From Odiellus spinosus (Eukaryota; Arthropoda; Arachnida; Opiliones; Phalangiidae), in the NCBI GenBank assembly GCA_963920705.1, contig OY987226.1, forward strand, positions 29,224,694 through 29,288,693: DNA of 64,000 bases, read 5' to 3'. A program made the translations under genes and the position numbers. Below, piece by piece: positions 1 through 12,350 of the stretch; positions within the stretch are counted from its first letter, which is position 1, and every line of letters begins with the position of its first letter. The notes beneath the pieces were generated by a model. That model was not told where the DNA came from. It made no database searches and worked only from the letters and a program-made list of their open reading frames with translations.

Positions 1-1838
1 CTGAAAAGGAGCCATGGTTGCCGATTTTGGTATTTAATATTTTTCCTCAAATGACCTTCGAAAACTACTGAAACTGAAGGAAAACCGGCCAACATTGAAG
101 CTGAAACTCCAACTGCCAACCTTGCATGATTGAGGCTCCAGGCTGACACTCTGTATAGATTTATAATTCTGAAAACTAAGTCATTGACTCCCTGTATTCT
201 TCCTACAAGAAAAAGGTTCTTTTATCAGCGTATATAGATGCTGAGCTCTCTCTCTAAAACACAAATCGTAGTACGTGTTTGTAAATGTTTTGGCAAGCAT
301 CCAGAATAGGTTATGCCTCTGTGGTTCCCTACAACTTTTCTTTGTGAAATAAAAATTATTATTAATATCATAAGTAACTTAATATAAAAATTGACCGCGA
401 TAATATTTTTTCGGTCTAGTTAGGCCTGGGTAAAGGCTTGTTTATCGGCGAATCTTGATTTATTTTTATTCCTATATTCACTAATTGTAGGTAGGGTAGT
501 TCGAATACCCTAGCCTGTATTGTTTTTGGTATCGTAAGCAACTCGTATATGAGTCTTGCTATATGACGTTTTAGTCCCTGCTGTTATATGGAATAAAACC
601 TTCTCGCTTGCACGCTCATCATAGAATATAGCTTAATGTGTCATTGTTTTCAAGAAAATGAGCTTAATCCGAATTTCGATGGTGGAAGTTTGTGGGGTGT
701 GGCAGAGGTGCGCTAGCCCACCCAAACCACATTTTCGGGGATTATTTTTTATAACGCCGTATTTTAAATTAATGAAATATTTTACACGCTGAAATTGGTC
801 GTTAGGCTATCGATAACCCATACTAAAAAAAAATTGGCATCGGAAGTTTATTCTTTCCGCAAAGTGGCGCCCAGTTTTAGCCTGTCCAACCCTAAGGTGA
901 AAACATCTTTTCTATTAATAAACATGTTATATAATATATCAAACGAAAGCTTATAAGCCGTAGAATAATAGAAAATGACTTTTACTAACAATCAATCTAT
1001 AGAAATTTATAATTTAATTTAAAATTTCTGTACTCCTTAAGTCGAACAAGTAACAATATGCCTCGTAAATATGTGCTCCTACTACGCGAAACATTTTTGC
1101 GAAAAGATATTTACCAAATATGGCAGGGATCTAGGAAAGTTCGGTGCTGGATAATTGGCTGCCGGAAAATTGACTGCTGAGAATATGCGGTGTGGGGGAA
1201 ATTGGGTGCACGGAAAACTCGGTGTTTCAAATATTTTTATTTTCAGGGTTAATTTTACAATAAACTTTACAATTTTAAAAAGAAACGTGGTGTGCCTCAC
1301 CACGTAGAAATGATTCAGTACACGATGTGTCATCTAGTCGTTCAACTAATTAAGATTTGCAAACGTTTAGAATTTTTCTGGTAGGCCGTCGTCACTGGTT
1401 CCACCAAGCCCTTTTGCAGTTGTTGAACCCTCATAATATTTTTTTCATCTCGTCGTAATCATGCCAGCTTATCGTTCGATTCCGTTTAATTTACCTCCTT
1501 TAAGCGTGGCTTCAGGTGTCGTGCAAGCGAAGGTAGTGTAAGCTTAGGCTTGCTGCAAACTCAATGTGGTTTGGATCATCTAAGTACAATTCTACTACTA
1601 AACTCTAGTTGATAGATCGATTATACTCGAAGTAAATATAACCAGTTAGAGGGGAATTGGAGTATAAAATGCTGAGGCGTATTGATACTTAACGTTAGAA
1701 ATCATAAGAAAAATGATAGTCATGAAAACTCTCTTTGAAGATTCTAGTTTTTAAAAAACCAACAGTCTCTATTTGAAAAAAAAATGCTCATCTGATTTTG
1801 GAGAAAACAAATCTAAAAAAAGGTTCAGTGATCTCCAC

Positions 1839-1844
1839 TATAAA
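1839..1844 (+). promoter_or_regulatory. TATA box, palindrome left arm
   Basis: CCACTATAAAGCC lies about 310 bp upstream of the mini-ORF at 2150. The same context, ccactataaa(a)cc..gaaacatttcc, precedes the homologous ORFs at 39521 (minus) and 51870 (plus), so the promoter is conserved across the repeat family. The mirror copy is at 5703-5708. Confidence 0.6.
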
Positions 1845-2149
1845 GCCGGGAAACATTTCCCAAAAAAGTCATTTCATAAGCAGGCGTGTCCAGTGAACTT
1901 CGTTAGAGAGCAGAGGTAGTAAGAGAGCTATAACGATATAAATGAAATGCATTTATTGGATTAGAGATGTTGGCATTATAGAGATAGGCAGTAAGGTAAT
2001 TCACTGCTATTATATTTGGACTTTGATTTGTTTGTGTATGTTACTATCGTTTAGCTAAATTATAGTTAAATATGAGTTGGAGGTTTAGGAGTACTGAATA
2101 GCAGTTAAAATTCGTGAAGACCTTGTCAATATAGATCAACCAGCTCAGA

Positions 2150-2191
2150 ATGTCATCCCCTTTTGAAGTCAACAGAGCGGAGTGTAGGTAA
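2150..2191 (+). CDS. Mini-ORF or first exon, MSSPFEVNRA family
   Basis: Thirteen codons beginning MSSPFEVNRA and ending after CR. The first ten residues equal those of the ORFs at 39246-39521 and 51870-52217, where the frame continues for about 80 further residues. Here an AG/GTAAAAG sequence at the divergence point could be a splice donor, or the gene was cut by the tandem array that follows. No function is known. The mirror copy is on the minus strand at 5356-5397. Confidence 0.4.
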   Translation: MSSPFEVNRAECR

Positions 2192-2600
2192 AAGAGCAAT
2201 CCTTAAAATAGCGGTTGTCAATTCAGCGATGACTAAAACCGCCGTTTGGCATGAGAGCAACTCAAATTTGGTCTTTTCCTAATACGGCGGATTGTCAGTT
2301 AAGCAGTTTTTTACTTTAGCGGTTCTCAATTCGACGTGTCTGTAAAAGAGCAATCCTCAAAATAACGGTTGTCAATTTAGCGGTGACCAAAACCGCAATT
2401 TCGCGTAAACGCAATTCCCGATTGGGCTATTCCTAATACGGCGGGTTATCAGTCAAGCAGTTTTTTATTTCAGCCGTTTCCCAGTTGGGAGGGTATGTAA
2501 AAGAGCAAATCCCAAAATATCGGTCGCAGTTCCCAATTGAGCTTTTCCTTATACGACGGAGAGTCAGTTCAGCAGTTCCTAAATCGGCAGTTCCTCTAAC
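2190..2600. repeat. About 150-bp tandem repeat in left arm
   Basis: Units begin with GTAAAAGAGCAA near 2191, 2344 and 2497 and include imperfect AGCGGTTGTCAATT and AATACGGCGG boxes. There are about 2.6 units. The mirrored array is at about 4947-5357. Confidence 0.75.
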
Positions 2601-3351
2601 TAAAATATAAATCGCGTATATTGTGTTACGTGGCTGCAGCAGCGCCTTAACGATAGAGATTGACCCTTGTCAAAAGTAAGAGTTACATATAACATCAAAC
2701 GATGTGCTTATCACCAGACTCATGGCGTACGCTACAGAGGGTTCGTCGAAGATTGCTGGTTCAAATCTACACAAAGGTAAATTTAGATGAAGTCAAATTT
2801 AAAAACATGTTTAATACGTTACTCCTATTAATACTCTATTGAAATCGGTAAAAATCAGGAATAATTTATGGAAAATTAAAAAAATTGTTAACATACTTTT
2901 ATTATTTTTGTAATTAGTCTTTCTTAGATTGTAGCCCATTGGACCGACACATTTTTAGCCACGATAAATCACCAAAATAAAATCCCAATCGACCGACAAA
3001 TTATCGATAATTATAAGAATAATGCATTCGATATTTGGTCGGTCGAATTGGATGTCGGTCGAACGAGACGTCAGTCGAATGGAATGTCGGTCGAAGGGCA
3101 TTCTGTCGAATGGGTTATGTCCACCGAATAGGATGTCGGTCCAATGCGTCGACATCCCATTCGACCGAGTAATCCGCACTTTTCACAGATTCGGTTAAAT
3201 GGGACCAGAATCTCTGCTTGAATATACCCGCTTGAATTTAAAATAAAATTCCCGGGAACGCAAAGATTCACTCTTTGAAAGCGAGAAATCTGATTCACTT
3301 ATAATAATTTAATGGCCAAGTAAAATGAGCACTACACTCGAACAGTTCGTA

Positions 3352-4179
3352 AAATATTAAGCACAAGATTTAGTTTAGAAGAACCAAATACTTTCAGATC
3401 CCTGGAACATATTTTTATAAAGTGAATTGCTGATTTATATTTATATTTTTATTTCATATTCATGAGTAATTGTACCTTTGTAACCTAACCTACCCTACCC
3501 TAACCCAACCATTATCGTAAAACTACACCACGGTGACAACATAAAATAACAGAAACAATCCACCAAAGTCAAAAAATATAAACTAACCTCGATTTCCTTT
3601 CACTACGCCATGGTGACTTAAAGTCATTCTATTATAATATATCATCATCAACATTTTCCTCAATCGATATTGAATCGGTCGAATGGGACCCAGAAAATAT
3701 CGACATATATAAATGATAAATACAATCGATATTGAGTCGGTCGAATGGATGTCGGTTCAACAGGAATACACCCTTTCGATTTCCCTTCCGCGATTGATTT
3801 TTAATATAGTGAACTCACTTCATTAGTCAATTCCTATAAAATATTTACCGTTAGGTTAATGTTATAACTAAGATTTGTAGGAAACTAATGCATGCGGCAT
3901 ATATCTATAGAGTAATTTTAAATTTAGCGAGCGTGGGTGTGAGCTAGATCTCATCGGCACGATGTTATATATTGGACCACACAAAATTCTAAAAACATAA
4001 GAAAACCGGATTTTCCATAGATACCGTATCTTCTTTATTTTATAGTGAACCTTAATAGTATCTTTATTATACGAATATTTTTTTAATATATGAAAATATA
4101 GGAGGGAGAAAACACGGCAGATCACCCCACCCATATATTTAAGGGTAATCTAAAAATGTTATTTTGTGTTGGGCTAGGT
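3352..4179. other. Loop between palindrome arms
   Basis: This 828-bp AT-rich spacer separates the inverted arms. It has two extra copies of the CGGTCGAATGG motif (near 3675 and 3737) that also clusters in the arms, and a short CCTAACC/CCCTA-rich stretch near 3483-3511. I see no convincing gene; the minus-strand open frame at 3868-4134 has no recognisable domain. Confidence 0.8.
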
Positions 4180-4363
4180 TACGAACTGTTCGAGTGTAGT
4201 GCTCATTTTACTTGGCCATTAAATTATTATAAGTGAATCAGATTTCTCGCTTTCAAAGAGTGAATCTTTGCGTTCCCGGGAATTTTATTTTAAATTCAAG
4301 CGGGTATATTCAAGCAGAGATTCTGGTCCCATTTAACCGAATCTGTGAAAAGTGCGGATTACT

Positions 4364-4515
4364 CGGTCGAATGGGATGTCGACACATTGGACCGACATCC
4401 TATTCGGTGGACATAACCCATTCGACAGAATGCCCTTCGACCGACATTCCATTCGACTGACGTCTCGTTCGACCGACATCTCGTTCGACCGACATCCAAT
4501 TTGACCGACCAAATA
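4364..4515. repeat. Cluster of short TTCGACCGACAT motifs
   Basis: Repeated TTCGACCGACATCC-like 16-18 bp motifs. One 16-bp unit is extra relative to the mirrored cluster at about 3040-3165, the kind of change expected from slippage. More copies lie in the loop. No reading frame explains them. Confidence 0.65.
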
Positions 4516-4946
4516 TCGAATGCATTATTCTTATAATTTTCGATAATTTGTCGGTCGATTGGGATTTTATTTTGGTGATTTATCGTGGCTAAAAATGTGT
4601 CGGTCCAATGGGCTACAATCTAAGAAAGACTAATTACAAAAATAATAAAAGTATGTTAACAATTTTTTTAATTTTCCATAAATTATTCCTGATTTTTACC
4701 GATTTCAATAGAGTATTAATAGGAGTAACGTATTAAACATGTTTTTAAATTTGACTTCATCTAAATTTACCTTTGTGTAGATTTGAACCAGCAATCTTCG
4801 ACGAACCCTCTGTAGCGTACGCCATGAGTCTGGTGATAAGCACATCGTTTGATGTTATATGTAACTCTTACTTTTGACAAGGGTCAATCTCTATCGTTAA
4901 GGCGCTGCTGCAGCCACGTAACACAATATACGCGATTTATATTTTA

Positions 4947-5357
4947 GTTAGAGGAACTGCCGATTTAGGAACTGCTGAACTGACTCTCCGTCGTATAAGG
5001 AAAAGCTCAATTGGGAACTGCGACCGATATTTTGGGATTTGCTCTTTTACATACCCTCCCAACTGGGAAACGGCTGAAGTAAAAAACTGCTTGACTGATA
5101 ACCCGCCGTATTAGGAATAGCCCAATCGGGAATTGCGTTTACGAGAAATTGCGGTTTTGGTCACCGCTAAATTGACAACCGTTATTTTGAGGATTGCTCT
5201 TTTACAGACACGTCGAATTGAGAACCGCTAAAGTAAAAAACTGCTTAACTGACAATCCGCCGTATTAGGAAAAGACCAATTTTGAGTTGCTCTCATGCCA
5301 AACGGCGGTTTTAGTCATCGCTGAATTGACAACCGCTATTTTAAGGATTGCTCTTTT
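4947..5357. repeat. About 150-bp tandem repeat in right arm
   Basis: Inverted counterpart of the array at 2190-2600, with the same unit number and near-identical sequence. Confidence 0.75.
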
Positions 5358-5397
5358 ACCTACACTCCGCTCTGTTGACTTCAAAAGGGGATGACAT
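5356..5397 (-). CDS. Mirror copy of MSSPFEVNRA mini-ORF
   Basis: Reverse-complement copy in the right arm, with a TATA box at 5703-5708. Both copies point toward the palindrome loop, opposite to the outward-pointing copies in the 39-52 kb family. Confidence 0.4.
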   Translation of the reverse strand: MSSPFEVNRAECR

Positions 5398-7713
5398 TCT
5401 GAGCTGGTTGATCTATATTGACAAGGTCTTCACGAATTTTAACTGCTATTCAGTACTCCTAAACCTCCAACTCATATTTAACTATAATTTAGCTAAACGA
5501 TAGTAACATACACAAACAAATCAAAGTCCAAATATAATAGCAGTGAATTACCTTACTGCCTATCTCTATAATGCCAACATCTCTAATCCAATAAATGCAT
5601 TTCATTTATATCGTTATAGCTCTCTTACTACCTCTGCTCTCTAACGAAGTTCACTGGACACGCCTGCTTATGAAATGACTTTTTTGGGAAATGTTTCCCG
5701 GCTTTATAGTGGAGATCACTGAACCTTTTTTTAGATTTGTTTTCTCCAAAATCAGATGAGCATTTTTTTTTCAAATAGAGACTGTTGGTTTTTTAAAAAC
5801 TAGAATCTTCAAAGAGAGTTTTCATGACTATCATTTTTCTTATGATTTCTAACGTTAAGTATCAATACGCCTCAGCATTTTATACTCCAATTCCCCTCTA
5901 ACTGGTTATATTTACTTCGAGTATAATCGATCTATCAACTAGAGTTTAGTAGTAGAATTGTACTTAGATGATCCAAACCACATTGAGTTTGCAGCAAGCC
6001 TAAGCTTACACTACCTTCGCTTGTACTTCGGCGCATGCTGAACACTCAAGCTGGTCGGAGGTGATTGTAACAGTGAGAGACGTCCCATTGCGTATAATCG
6101 CTTTCAGCTGTCCAGCATCGAGGTTCGACCGTAAAGTAGAGGGTGGAAGTCGATAATATACAATTAGAGACTTCCTATTGTATATAATTGCACGACACCT
6201 GAAGCCACGCTTAAAGGAGGTAAATTAAACGGAATCGAACGATAAGCTGGCATGATTACGACGAGATGAAAAAAATATTATGAGGGTTCAACAACTGCAA
6301 AAGGGCTTGGTGGAACCAGTGACGACGGCCTACCAGAAAAATTCTAAACGTTTGCAAATCTTAATTAGTTGAACAACTAGATGACACATCGTGTACTGAA
6401 TCATTTCTACGTGGTGAGGCACACCACGTTTCTTTTTAAAATTGTAAAGTTTATTGTAAAATTAACCCTGAAAATAAAAATATTTGAAACACCGAGTTTT
6501 CCGTGCACCCAATTTCCCCCACACCGCATATTCTCAGCAGTCAATTTTCCGGCAGCCAATTATCCAGCACCGAACTTTCCTAGATCCCTGCCATATTTGG
6601 TAAATATCTTTTCGCAAAAATGTTTCGCGTAGTAGGAGCACATATTTACGAGGCATATTGTTACTTGTTCGACTTAAGGAGTACAGAAATTTTAAATTAA
6701 ATTATAAATTTCTATAGATTTATTGTTAGTAAAAGTCATTTTCTATTATTCTACGGCTTATAAGCTTTCGTTTGATATATTATATAACATGTTTATTAAT
6801 AGAAAAGATGTTTTCACCTTAGGGTTGGACAGGCTAAAACTGGGCGCCACTTTGCGGAAAGAATAAACTTCCGATGCCAATTTTTTTTTAGTATGGGTTA
6901 TCGATAGCCTAACGACCAATTTCAGCGTGTAAAATATTTCATTAATTTAAAATACGGCGTTATAAAAAATAATCCCCGAAAATGTGGTTTGGGTGGGCTA
7001 GCGCACCTCTGCCACACCCCACAAACTTCCACCATCGAAATTCGGATTAAGCTCATTTTCTTGAAAACAATGACACATTAAGCTATATTCTATGATGAGC
7101 GTGCAAGCGAGAAGGTTTTATTCCATATAACAGCAGGGACTAAAACGTCATATAGCAAGACTCATATACGAGTTGCTTACGATACCAAAAACAATACAGG
7201 CTAGGGTATTCGAACTACCCTACCTACAATTAGTGAATATAGGAATAAAAATAAATCAAGATTCGCCGATAAACAAGCCTTTACCCAGGCCTAACTAGAC
7301 CGAAAAAATATTATCGCGGTCAATTTTTATATTAAGTTACTTATGATATTAATAATAATTTTTATTTCACAAAGAAAAGTTGTAGGGAACCACAGAGGCA
7401 TAACCTATTCTGGATGCTTGCCAAAACATTTACAAACACGTACTACGATTTGTGTTTTAGAGAGAGAGCTCAGCATCTATATACGCTGATAAAAGAACCT
7501 TTTTCTTGTAGGAAGAATACAGGGAGTCAATGACTTAGTTTTCAGAATTATAAATCTATACAGAGTGTCAGCCTGGAGCCTCAATCATGCAAGGTTGGCA
7601 GTTGGAGTTTCAGCTTCAATGTTGGCCGGTTTTCCTTCAGTTTCAGTAGTTTTCGAAGGTCATTTGAGGAAAAATATTAAATACCAAAATCGGCAACCAT
7701 GGCTCCTTTTCAG

Positions 7714-8930
7714 ATTTTAGCCACACGTCCCTCTACCAGGGGTACATTGTCCTTGGATTTGGTATATGCGACATGAAAGGTCTATCGCTATTCCATAAAA
7801 TTAAACAACGCCCCGTAGCTTAAAACTATCAGCAAAGGTTCAGTTTTACGTCATAGTCCATCCGTTAAAAATAGCCAAAAAAGTCATCGCCCTGTTTGGC
7901 TCGACTTGTTTGGACTCTTCTTCGATATTTGAGTCGGGAGAGAGGGAGGGTATTTAGGCGGGCCGCTCTTGGCTTTGTTGTCCCCCCTCCCCAACTCCGG
8001 AATTCCTCTAAAGAAGGGCACTTCCGATTTCAATATTTACACCGACTGTGGCCGCTAGAGTGTCTCGAACCAGAATCTGCCGGTACATTTACATCGATCT
8101 TTGCTGATAGTATTAAGTTAAGGGACGTTGTTTACTTTTATGGAATAAAGTGATAGACGTTTGGTGATATGTGATCAGTGATTGCAATGATGTAGTAGAA
8201 AAGGTTGCAGCACTTTCAACCACTACCAACCATTGCTGGGACTAGTCTTTGGGAACTTTCCGCCAATGACAAAATGAGACTTAACTCAGTTTTCGAAATA
8301 TACAAAAGGAATAATAAAGTAAAAAATTCCAAAAACTTTTAAAATGTAAAAACATTTTCAAAAACTTATGCAAAAGTGAAAATGAAAATCTCAAAAACCT
8401 TAAATTAATTTAAAAAAAATCAATTTATTCAAAAACTTATACATACCGATTCGGTTTCAACAACCTAAAGATCAAGCTACAATAAATCGATTTATTAAGA
8501 TAATGCGTGAACACATGACGCTTAAAACGATTCCTGGCGATTTGAATATCGATTTTATTTTACCGTTTCAAACCCAATAAGATATGCTAGTGTGACCGTA
8601 GCTTATGAGACCTGTTACATAAAAACTATATTGCCTAGCAATCAACCGCATAAATAGCCGCCTTAAAAAATTTATAACAGTAATCTGGCTGAATATTTTT
8701 CTTATTATATTAAAATTGAGTCTCTCACTTTGTTTCAGTTATTTACAAAATAGTGAAAGGATGTTTTCCTTCATTTATATATAATATATTTCAAGATACT
8801 GAACTCTCAATTAGCTAAGCCTATATAATTTGCACTAAGCCTTTACAAATAGAGCGATTAGAGTTTAATTTAAAAGTTTTCACACCGCATGATTGAAAAT
8901 AAAAATTGAAGTTATCATAATGGCACAAAT
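7714..8930. other. Non-coding stretch
   Basis: No gene is supported. The stretch is AT-rich, with A-rich runs at about 8280-8420. The plus-strand open frame at 7896-8153 has low-complexity composition and no domain. Confidence 0.6.
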
Positions 8931-9026
8931 GTTTGATAAAAAACTCTCGCTTCTTTAGTCAGTGGAGTTTGCGTGAGCAACTACAATGGAGTATAACACT
9001 GTTTATGAATTCGCTTCAGTTTCACC

Positions 9027-9373
9027 AGAAGCCGATGAAACCCTCCTTTGAAGTCTACTACTCCAATGTTCCATATAGCGCTCCTCTCTGTATGGGTAAA
9101 ATTCCCAATTTTACGAGTTAGAAGGGGTCCTACTTCATTCCCGCTGTCTACGGAAAATTGGAAATTCTCTCTCTCTCTCCACAAACGACGACGTTTTTTG
9201 GACGAACTCCAAGGCTGCTAGAGATATTCGCTCGACGAGCTCCCGCTCCGAAAACATCTACCGTTAGGAGGCGTACGGATAGCGCCTTTTGAGAATAACC
9301 CATACAGAGAGGGGTAGACAAGACCCGGGAGTAATAGACTTCAAAGGAGGGTTTCATTGGCTTCTGGTTTCAC
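9027..9373. repeat. Inverted repeat with about 75-bp arms
   Basis: The block at about 9027-9100 (containing GAAACCCTCCTTTGAAGTCTA and CTCTCTGTATGGG) recurs inverted at about 9297-9373, separated by about 200 bp. It looks like a foldback or MITE remnant. No target duplication was identified. Confidence 0.7.
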
Positions 9374-9750
9374 GTTTAAACTTTAGCGTTAGTTCGACCG
9401 AAAGAACAAGAGACAAGCATACAGACAGATAGACAGTACCTGTGGCAATACTGAGGTAGGTTTTTTAAGGTAAACAATTTAAAAACTGCCAAGCAGAGCC
9501 TTGTCAACCACACAGCCCAATGCCGCGCTTCAAAAACCGGAATCTTTAGACCACCACCTAGTCTGACATACCATAACAGTAGGGACCGCAAACACAATTT
9601 TTCAAGGCTAAACTAATTTGGTAGATAATATGGGAGACTTTATAAAATCAATTTTTCAGGGACCTTTAGACTACGTTATCAGTTGGAGAGAATTGGAAGG
9701 AAGATGTTTTTTCAAAGAGTCATTTCTATTATAGCTCTCAAGGGTTCGAA

Positions 9751-10101
9751 ATGGCGACACCGTCAGAAATGGTGTTGACCTTAGTATTAGGCTTCATTTT
9801 GTACATCGTAATCACGAATGATAATAATTCTGCTGAAAAAGTGTCAAACAAATCACCTCATGAAGGACCATCACCGAACTCGTTAACCGAAAATAATGAC
9901 CAGCAGGATTTTAAACAAAAAGAGGGAATATATACCGAGGAGTCCGACATTCCCAAAAAAAGCGTACGGGATTTCGCCAAAGATTTCTGGATTTCAGGAT
10001 TTCACTTCAAAGATTTTGGGATTTCGCGATTTCGCTTCAGTGATTTCGCGATTTCATTCGTGATTTTTTTTTTTTTTTTTCAAATATTTGGTATTTCATA
10101 A
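9751..10101 (+). CDS. Hypothetical protein, N-terminal hydrophobic segment
   Basis: A 116-codon open frame. Residues about 7-22 form one hydrophobic segment suited to a signal anchor, followed by a polar, acidic stretch. From about residue 70 the DNA becomes a degenerate GATTTCG satellite (about 9970-10160) that dictates an F/S/D-rich tail ending in poly-F. The ordinary-looking N-terminal part may be a real exon and the C-terminal part is probably accidental. No family recognised. Confidence 0.25.
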   Translation: MATPSEMVLTLVLGFILYIVITNDNNSAEKVSNKSPHEGPSPNSLTENNDQQDFKQKEGIYTEESDIPKKSVRDFAKDFWISGFHFKDFGISRFRFSDFAISFVIFFFFFQIFGIS

Positions 10102-10317
10102 TTTTTTCAAATGTTAAAAATCTTCCTTTAGCCTTCCTCGTTCTCTCAAATATTTCGTCATTTCGTCCATATTTCGTGATTTTTTTGTTTGAATAGTTCA
10201 ACAATTAGAACGATCTACAAGATTACAGAAAACACGACCTCTGTTTCATACCAATTACAAATAACACCTATATCTTTGGCATCTCTAATATTTGCATATG
10301 TTCCAGAATAACTTCGG

Positions 10318-11289
10318 CTAGTGGCGCTCAATATTCCCAGTCAGGTACGAAAATTGTAAAGCTCTCCCGATGAGATATTTTTCTTGATATTTGAAGGCGC
10401 ATAGGTCACCAACGTTCACAGAATCAGACTTGAAAGGTTTAATAGAATTTTCGTCAGGTTTTTTAGTTTGGTTTTGAATGGCGTCATGCCTAACTCGTAT
10501 TAGGCGATCATTAGACAGTGGCTCATTTGAGTTTAGTAGCCACAATGCGGTTTTCTTTCTGATGTATACTGCTTCACCAGTCTTGGTATATTCAGTGAAT
10601 GGCGAATTAACTTGAAGTTTCTTCCCAGTTTGTTTCCAATTTTTGTCTTGAATCATATATTGTGGAAGGCCACTGTCAAATGAATTACACTTTTTAACTA
10701 ATTTTACATTATTTTTGACGCATGAATTAGAAATATTTCCTAAATCCTCCACAAGACCAAAAATATAATGAGTGCTCGTTTCATCTTGTTCTGACGTGGC
10801 ATTGGCCTCGTAATTACAATTATCTTCCTCGTCGTCGGAATGTTCCAGAAGTTTTGGATGTTTAAAACTAGATGGGTTCGCATTATTCTTCAACATGCTA
10901 CACAATTTCCTCATCCTCATCCGTCGCTTCAACAAAGTCAGTCATTCCTAATGACGAGCTATTTGAACGGCATGGTTTATTTCTGAAACGCTGGGTATGT
11001 TTAAACGAAGGGTATCAACTTGTGATGGGCAACGATCACCATATTTATTTTATCTGGGATATTTGAAAATATCTTCACACGCTAACTGGGCTTGAACGTC
11101 AAGTCAGTGAATTCGGTTTAAAAATTCAAAAGAAAAATTTGTAACAGTAAAAAATACTGATGTCATGCTACGAGCAGATCTGAATAGTTTTTCACATTGC
11201 TGTGAACCAATTAAATGAGGGTATAGATAACTTTGGCAATCATCGGTGGTTATGCACTGTGCAATAAGGCTGTGAGCATTAATAATCAA
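10318..11289 (-). pseudogene. Decayed transposon-type or host-domain gene
   Basis: Two minus-strand open blocks look like one gene. The upstream block (11289-11104) contains SQQCEKLFRSARS. An in-frame stop follows and the downstream block (10935-10318, 205 codons) has an acidic stretch, then KTALWLLNSNEPLSNDRL and VGDLCAFKYQEK-like text. By recollection only, similar LFRSxRS and LSxDRL signatures occur in uncharacterised multi-copy proteins of invertebrates that behave like transposon genes. Family and function are unassigned. The internal stop and missing 5' end argue for a pseudogene. Confidence 0.4.
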
Positions 11290-11401
11290 TTCTCGTTAAA
11301 ATTCATGTTCCGTCTTCACTGATGGAGACACACTTGTGAGGTACTTTGTAAGGCGTCATCTTCTTTGATTGTCTTTCTTTCCTCAAAAAGATACCGTTGA
11401 G

Positions 11402-11516
11402 AGAGAGAGATGATGATGAAATACTTTTATTTTAGATAAAGTATACTGCCTTTACATTAAAAGGTTGCAAAAAACACAGAGTACCTTTTCAGTCAGGAAT
11501 GACATCGTTCACAATT
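11402..11516 (-). mobile_element. 3' end fragment of R2-like LINE
   Basis: GATGATGAAATACTTTTATTTTA and the following bases resemble the 3' end at 15575-15650 of the R2-like element. This is probably a severely 5'-truncated copy. Its 3' side is a GAGAGA run (CT-rich on the element strand), as in the full copy. Confidence 0.5.
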
Positions 11517-12350
11517 TTAGAGAGAGACAGAGACCGAGAGAGATTGAGGTTCAAAATAGCTTTATTTAAAGCAAAGCAAATAAATGGTATAAACAGCGGC
11601 AAGTATATACAAAATAATGGGTGCGAGTACAAAAAGCAGGTAAAGGCTAGCAATCAACAATTAGGTCAAAATATAAAGTAAACAAAAGAAATAACAGCGC
11701 AAAAAAACTGTACAAAAAAAAGGCGAACAATAGCAGTGTAAATCAGAAACTAACAACTAAGAAAAAACTAACAAAAAATTATATATAAAATGAGAGCAGG
11801 TGAATAAAATGGTACAAAATATAGGCTTAAGTTAGGGGACCCCGAAAATGATTAAAAACCTGAACCACGCGTTGAGAAAAATGACTGAACAATGGGACAC
11901 GCAAGGTACATATGTACCACATCACCAAGAGCCGGGCAGCAAGGGCAAGAAGAAAACGGGTAAGCATCAGGGGCCATGTGAACGAGGCGACGGGGCACCA
12001 GAAGAGCGCCATGAAGTAAACGCCAAGCCGGGAAGAAAGAGGGGAAAGCTTCCGAATCAACCAGGGGCTGGCGGCAGGGAAATTAAGCGAGTATGGGCAA
12101 AAGGCCTAAGGGCGCAACTGCCGACAGGCGAGAAGGTAAGAATAACATAGCCGCGAGGAACCACGCAAAAACAGAGAAATGGAAGGGCCCTGAGGAGATG
12201 AAAGCAAAATAAGAGGGTGATTAGAATCGCCAAAAATGAAATCAGGGCGAACGCCGCAAGGGTCAAGAACGTTAGGAAAAGAGCGAATCAAAGCATCTCG
12301 AATAAGCATGCAAGCCTTCACCGTAAAACGAGTCGGGGTCTCAGATAAAG

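Larger units (their letters stand above)
1..3351. repeat. Left arm of giant palindrome
   Basis: The first bases are the reverse complement of 7694-7713, and pairing continues inward to about 3351/4180. Arms look over 99 percent identical where compared by eye. The main differences are about 167 bp missing from this arm near 1525 and one 16-bp unit missing near 3070. The arm contains a TATA-type promoter (1839), a mini-ORF (2150), a tandem array (2190-2600) and short GTCGGTCGAAT-type motifs (about 3040-3165). Because it starts at base 1, the palindrome may extend beyond the window. Parts of the arm are diverged homologues of the palindromic family at 39-52 kb. Confidence 0.95.
4180..7713. repeat. 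Right arm of giant palindrome
   Basis: Reverse complement of 1-3351, with two extra pieces. One is about 167 bp at roughly 6024-6190, absent from the left arm but homologous to the centre of the other palindromic family (about 40590-40740), so the left arm has probably lost it. The other is a 16-bp unit near 4475. After 7713 the sequence has no partner in the window. Confidence 0.95.

Noticed and set aside
3483..3511. Telomere-like CCTAACC stretch
   Set aside because: Too short and irregular, and located inside the palindrome loop.
7896..8153. 85-codon plus-strand ORF
   Set aside because: No domain, low-complexity composition, no promoter or tail signal.
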